Assembly: GCF_963422355.1 (NCBI RefSeq)
Contig: NC_085087.1
Location: 6,713,536-6,777,535, forward strand
DNA from: Corticium candelabrum
Lineage: Eukaryota; Porifera; Homoscleromorpha; Homosclerophorida; Plakinidae
Direction of reading: 5' to 3'
DNA: 64,000 nt
Shown piece by piece: positions 60,368 through 64,000 of the stretch. Below the pieces are notes generated by a model. That model was given only the letters and a program-made list of their open reading frames with translations, was not told the origin of the DNA and did not search any database. Position numbers and translations under genes: made by a program. How positions within the stretch are numbered: the stretch's first letter is position 1; each line of letters opens with the position of its first letter.

Positions 60368-60785
60368 TGGTGCTGTAGCTCAATTGGTTAAGAGTGCATT
60401 TGGAGAATGGAAACATCCGAGTTGCAAGTTCAAGTCACAATGATGGCGAGCTATGGCATAATTTCCTTAAGCAAGAAACTTACACACAATTGCTTCTCTC
60501 GACGCAGGAGTACAAATGAGTACTTGGTCATTGACTGGGGTGGACAAGACCGCTGGCTTAGCAGTTACATCATGCAGCAAACGGATACGTTGGGCCTTGG
60601 TGTCCAGTCCCAGAGCTGAGCCATAGTCAGTGCCCCTGGATGACTCAGGCCAGGCTCCAGGTGGATTGTATGTAGCACTGGCCCTTAAGCCTCCACGTAG
60701 CACATGGAGGCCCTGTCTAGAGGCAGGGGGAGCAATCTCCGTAACTGACCCTATGGTCAACGTCAAACGACATGGAGGGCTTAAT
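60368..60785 (+). mobile_element. tRNA-derived SINE, copy 2
   Basis: tgtagctcaattggttaaga gives a clean A-box; B-box-like caagttcaagtca follows. The body is as in copy 1. It is bracketed by TG arrays and has no counterpart at the same place in the gene C unit (about 47313), so it inserted in this unit after the duplication. Confidence 0.82.
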
Positions 60786-60792
60786 ACTCGTC

Positions 60793-60793
<1 letters not shown>

Positions 60794-60853
<60 letters not shown>

Positions 60854-60870
60854 GTGTGCACGTGTGTGTC
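60794..60870. repeat. (TG)n microsatellite
   Basis: Simple repeat after SINE copy 2. Confidence 0.9.
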
Positions 60871-61059
60871 TCTCAGAAGTTCTTTCACTGAACCCTCCAG
60901 GAGGGTGAGACACGGGACCTTATATTGCTGGTAGTTCCCTTGCCCAGGGGAAGGAATGCATGCTAACTTCAACCTTCGGCAAGCTGAGGATGGTGAAAGG
61001 CTAGCGTGCATCAGTCTAGCAAGCTGATCACCTAAATCAGTTGTTGCTACTTGCAGATT

Positions 61060-61990
61060 GGAGCACGTTCCCTAAAAATTTGGGTATGAGGCAAGTCATT
61101 GAGAAGGTCATAGAACATGATTCAAATGTGCAGATTGCTTTCATTGACCTACCTAAAGCATTTGATTCAGTACCTAGACATGCCCTCTTCTCACTGTTGA
61201 AAGAATACGGTGTTGAGAAAGAAGTCTGCAGGTTGATTATTGACATATATAATGATACAGGATGCGTCCTGAAAACTAAAAGTGGAAAGTCAAATAGATT
61301 TAGAGTAACTACAGGTGTCAGGCATGGTTGTTGCTTATCTCCAGTTATATTTAACATCTACATAGACAAGATCATCCGTGAAGTTCTCTCCTTGGGTGAT
61401 AGAGGTGGTATTAAGATTGAATACAAAACTGAAGGCAATTTTTATACACAAATTATCAATCTTGTGCAAAAGGTCATGCTAAGATTGGAGAAGAAAAGTA
61501 TGCAGATGATTTAGCTGGTAGTGCAAGATCTCCTTGTTGTCTACAACAATCTCTAGATGCTTTGCATAAAGCTTATGTCAAGTGGGATATGAGTATTAGC
61601 GTTGAAAAAGTAAAGTTCTTAGTGTGGGCAACAAGCAAGCTCACATTTCCATTGGTGGCCATCACTTACAGAATGTTGACAAGTTTTGTTATCTGGGTAG
61701 TGTCGTTCAAAAGTCTGGAAGAAGTTGTGAGGAAATTAAAAATAGAATTGTTAAAGCCAGTACAGCATTCAATTGTTGGCGAAAACAAGTGTGTCCAATG
61801 GAAATTTCTCTAGAGCCATCACACTGAAAGTTTTCTGAACTATTGTTCTGCCAGTCCTGTTGTAGCTGGGAAACTTGGCCTGTGACTCAACCAAACATTT
61901 GCAAGCTGAACGCATTTCACATGAGATGTATTAGGGCGATTCTTGAAGTGTCTAAATGGCATAAACTAACCAGCAAACGCTAAGCTTGGC
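61060..61990 (+). pseudogene. LINE reverse transcriptase fragment, fuller copy
   Basis: Reads VQIAFIDLPKAFDSVPRHAL, IYNDTGCVLKTKSGK, TTGVRHGCCLSPVIFNIYI, then, after frameshifts, the YADD catalytic motif near 61500 and HHLQNVDKFCYLGSVVQKS. 5'-truncated and frameshifted. Same arrangement as 47566-48240, that is, part of the duplicated unit. Confidence 0.82.
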
Positions 61991-62059
61991 GATCTACTCT
62001 GCAAGGCCTAAACTCACAGTGGGTATGGCTGAAATTCAGGCTAAGGTGTAGTGTGTGGT

Positions 62060-62063
62060 GTGT

Positions 62064-62131
<68 letters not shown>
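62060..62131. repeat. (TG)n microsatellite
   Basis: TG repeat between the LINE fragment and SINE copy 3. Confidence 0.95.
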
Positions 62132-62134
<3 letters not shown>

Positions 62135-62553
62135 TGCTGTAGCTCAATTGGTTAGAGAGTGCATTTGGAGAATGGAAACATCCGGGACATAGCAAAGTTG
62201 CAAGTTCAAGTCACAGTGATGGCAAGCTATGGCATAATTTCCTTACACAAGAAACTTACACACAATTGCTTCTCTTGACTCAGGAGTATAAATGAGTACC
62301 TGGTCATTGACTGGGGTGGACATGGCCGCTGGCTTGGCAGTAACATCATGCAGCAGACTTGTGGGCCTTGGTGTCCAGTCCCAAAGCTGCACCATAGTCA
62401 GTGCTCCTGGATGACTCTGGCCAGGCTCTAGGTGGATTGTAGCCATGGCCCTAAGCCTCCACATAGCACATGGAGCCCCTGTCCCTAGAGGCAAGGGGAG
62501 CTATCTCCACAGCTGACCTTAACGTCGACGTCAAAGGACGTGGAAAGCTTAAC
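62132..62553 (+). mobile_element. tRNA-derived SINE, copy 3
   Basis: A-box tagctcaattgg, B-box-like caagttcaagtca, and the same body as copies 1 and 2. In position it is the paralog of copy 1. Confidence 0.82.
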
Positions 62554-62826
62554 ATTTGTTATTTATTTGTGTGTGTTTGTTTGTTTTCTTTGTGTCTTTG
62601 TTTGTGTGTGTGTATGTAACTTTCTCCATAACCATGTCAGAGGAAGCACTCACTCGTTCATCAAAATCTCCTCAGCTTTGGGTTTGAATGTAAGTTATGA
62701 GAAGAGCTTTGGTCCGACCTTGTCTTGTTGAAGATACTGCCGACATGATGTGTTTGCTGGAACCATACAACACATTGATAGATCTAAATACCTGGGTCTA
62801 CTGTGTCAGCTGATATGTCTCTAACA

Positions 62827-64000
62827 TCTATCTATATAAAGGAGAGATGTCTGTCTGTGTATGTGTGTTCTTACTTTAGAAGAGGATCTCCAGAACGGCA
62901 AGTCCGATCTCCACCGAATTTGGGTCACGCAAGCCAAATCCATAGAGGTCTAAAGTTAAGCTGTCGTCGTCTTCCTTACTTCTCTTGCGACGCGATTTCC
63001 AGCCGATGAAACGCGCCTCTAACCCGTCTCCAATCGCGTGCCAATATCTCTGTAACAACATATTGGATCTCCACCAAACTTAAACTGCCGTTCCCGACAT
63101 CAGACGGTATGCACAGAGCATGTCGTTTATGGCAGGTGACGTCAGGAAATAAAACGCCCACAGTCATTTGCCTGTCTACACCCATCAAAAAGCTGCCACA
63201 TTCGATACACCTGTTCTCCGCAATGCCAGCAACGTCTTCAGAGAGTCGGCACGAGTCGTGACTTGGTATATATACGGGAAAAGACTATCCGGGTGAGTAA
63301 GTAACTGCACGTGACTTCCAAGTTCATGCTGCTCGGATATATTTCAGAACGGGATTCGCGTCAAATAGATGCCAAGTTCCATACACCTGTTCCTCGCAAC
63401 GGCAGCATCGTCTTCGAAGTAACGTGGCATCCAACAGGACTGTCAAAATGGCTTCAACGGGATACTACCAATCAATAATCCAATCAATGGGATTTTTGGA
63501 AACAACACACTCCATTACATTTTCTTTGTCTTCAATAGGATACTAGCTATGTAACAATCAATAGTCTCAAAACAGGATACCATTGACCAGGATAGAACTC
63601 TGAACAAAATTCTTCATTAAAATTCTGTCTGGCTGATAATTTTTCAGAGATACACTTCATGATAAATTAGAACGGGATACTCATGCAACAACATATAAAT
63701 TTGCATACATTGGGATACTCGATTCTTGCTAATTTCTCAAAACAAGATATAATTGAACGGCATATAACTCTTAATGAGAATTCCGTCTGACTGCTAATTT
63801 TTCAGAATGTAGTAAAAATGCACGTGAACTCATGCAACAACAGAAATTTGCATACAATGTTAAATTAATTAACTTTATAAGAATTTTGTCAGGGGTTGTT
63901 ACTTCTATGCATAAAACAATAAATTAATTAACTAACAACAAATAATAATAGAAATTTACTAACCATTAGTAATATTAATAGCTAATCTTTCCGTGCAGAG
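62827..64000. mobile_element. Possible Helitron-like 5' end and following repeat DNA
   Basis: TCTATCTATATAAAGGAGAG followed by tgtctgtctgtgt is preceded by A. A 5'-TC with a TATAAAG-like start and a TG-rich run is common at non-autonomous Helitron 5' ends. The 3' end (hairpin plus CTRR) is not recognised inside the window. 63440-63830 carries repeated words (gggatact.., tttctcaaaac) without coding potential. Confidence 0.35.

Noticed and set aside
60368-60440. A tRNA gene (A and B boxes present)
   Set aside because: The sequence cannot fold into a full cloverleaf as far as I can see, recurs three times with a long shared body, and is better explained as a SINE head.

Overview
This window is eukaryotic and most likely comes from an early-branching animal. 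A sponge fits best: the introns are small (about 50-80 bp inside one gene), receptor domains sit one per exon with phase 1-1 introns, the TRAF and MULE proteins are of animal type, and DNA transposons, short SINEs and TG/CA/TA/GACA microsatellites are dense. The species cannot be named from the sequence alone. I derived exon structures by reading domain-coding ORFs together with GT/AG sites and codon phase; no transcript evidence was available.

Layout. (1) 0.9-9.1 kb is a transposon graveyard. It holds two decayed Ty3/Gypsy 3' ends (927-2757 on + with a short LTR, 3200-4450 on -), a broken hAT/ZMYM1-like transposase (4604-7616) and a 5'-truncated LINE (7688-8920, minus). (2) 9218-11413 is a 2.2 kb foldback element: two arms of about 1 kb carrying 22-bp tandem repeats around a short loop, flanked by a 6-bp direct repeat. 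(3) 11.4-12.5 kb holds decayed coding fragments, including a duplicated, damaged RING exon. (4) 13113-15573 (minus) is a complete seven-exon TRAF gene (RING, zf-TRAF repeats, coiled coil, MATH; 443 aa). (5) 15870-24764 is a complete-looking 8.9 kb MULE transposon with terminal inverted repeats of about 110-120 bp, a 9-bp target duplication (8/9), a Ulp1/C48-type protease ORF and an overlapping transposase ORF one frame off. (6) 26-64 kb is a cluster of immunoglobulin/fibronectin-III (Ig/FN3) membrane receptors. Gene A (+, 30607-32956, N-terminus not found) converges on gene B (-, 41428 to about 35703). Then come gene C (-, 51187-42765, 806 aa), a degenerate gene D (-, 55447-52030) and the 3' part of gene E (-, 59458-56229, 5' exons outside the window or lost). 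C, D and E are members of a tandem segmental duplication that also copied introns, a LINE fragment and SINE-flanked DNA.

How it may work. The receptors share a plan: signal peptide, atypical N-terminal Ig-like domain, two Ig domains, three FN3 domains, a short linker exon, one transmembrane helix and a tyrosine-bearing tail. Ectodomains are conserved but tails come in three types. A/D/E share a paired tyrosine motif (QSSAY ... SEIRMQES-x-AY), B has a different Tyr-rich tail, and C carries two matches to the ITIM consensus (VVYTEV, VEYAAI). A tandem family of Ig receptors with swappable signalling tails is the architecture expected of self/non-self or adhesion receptors, for example the cnidarian alr loci. 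This is the most interesting system in the window; its function is inference. The nearby TRAF is a cytoplasmic adaptor type, but a link to the receptors is only positional and a MULE lies between them.
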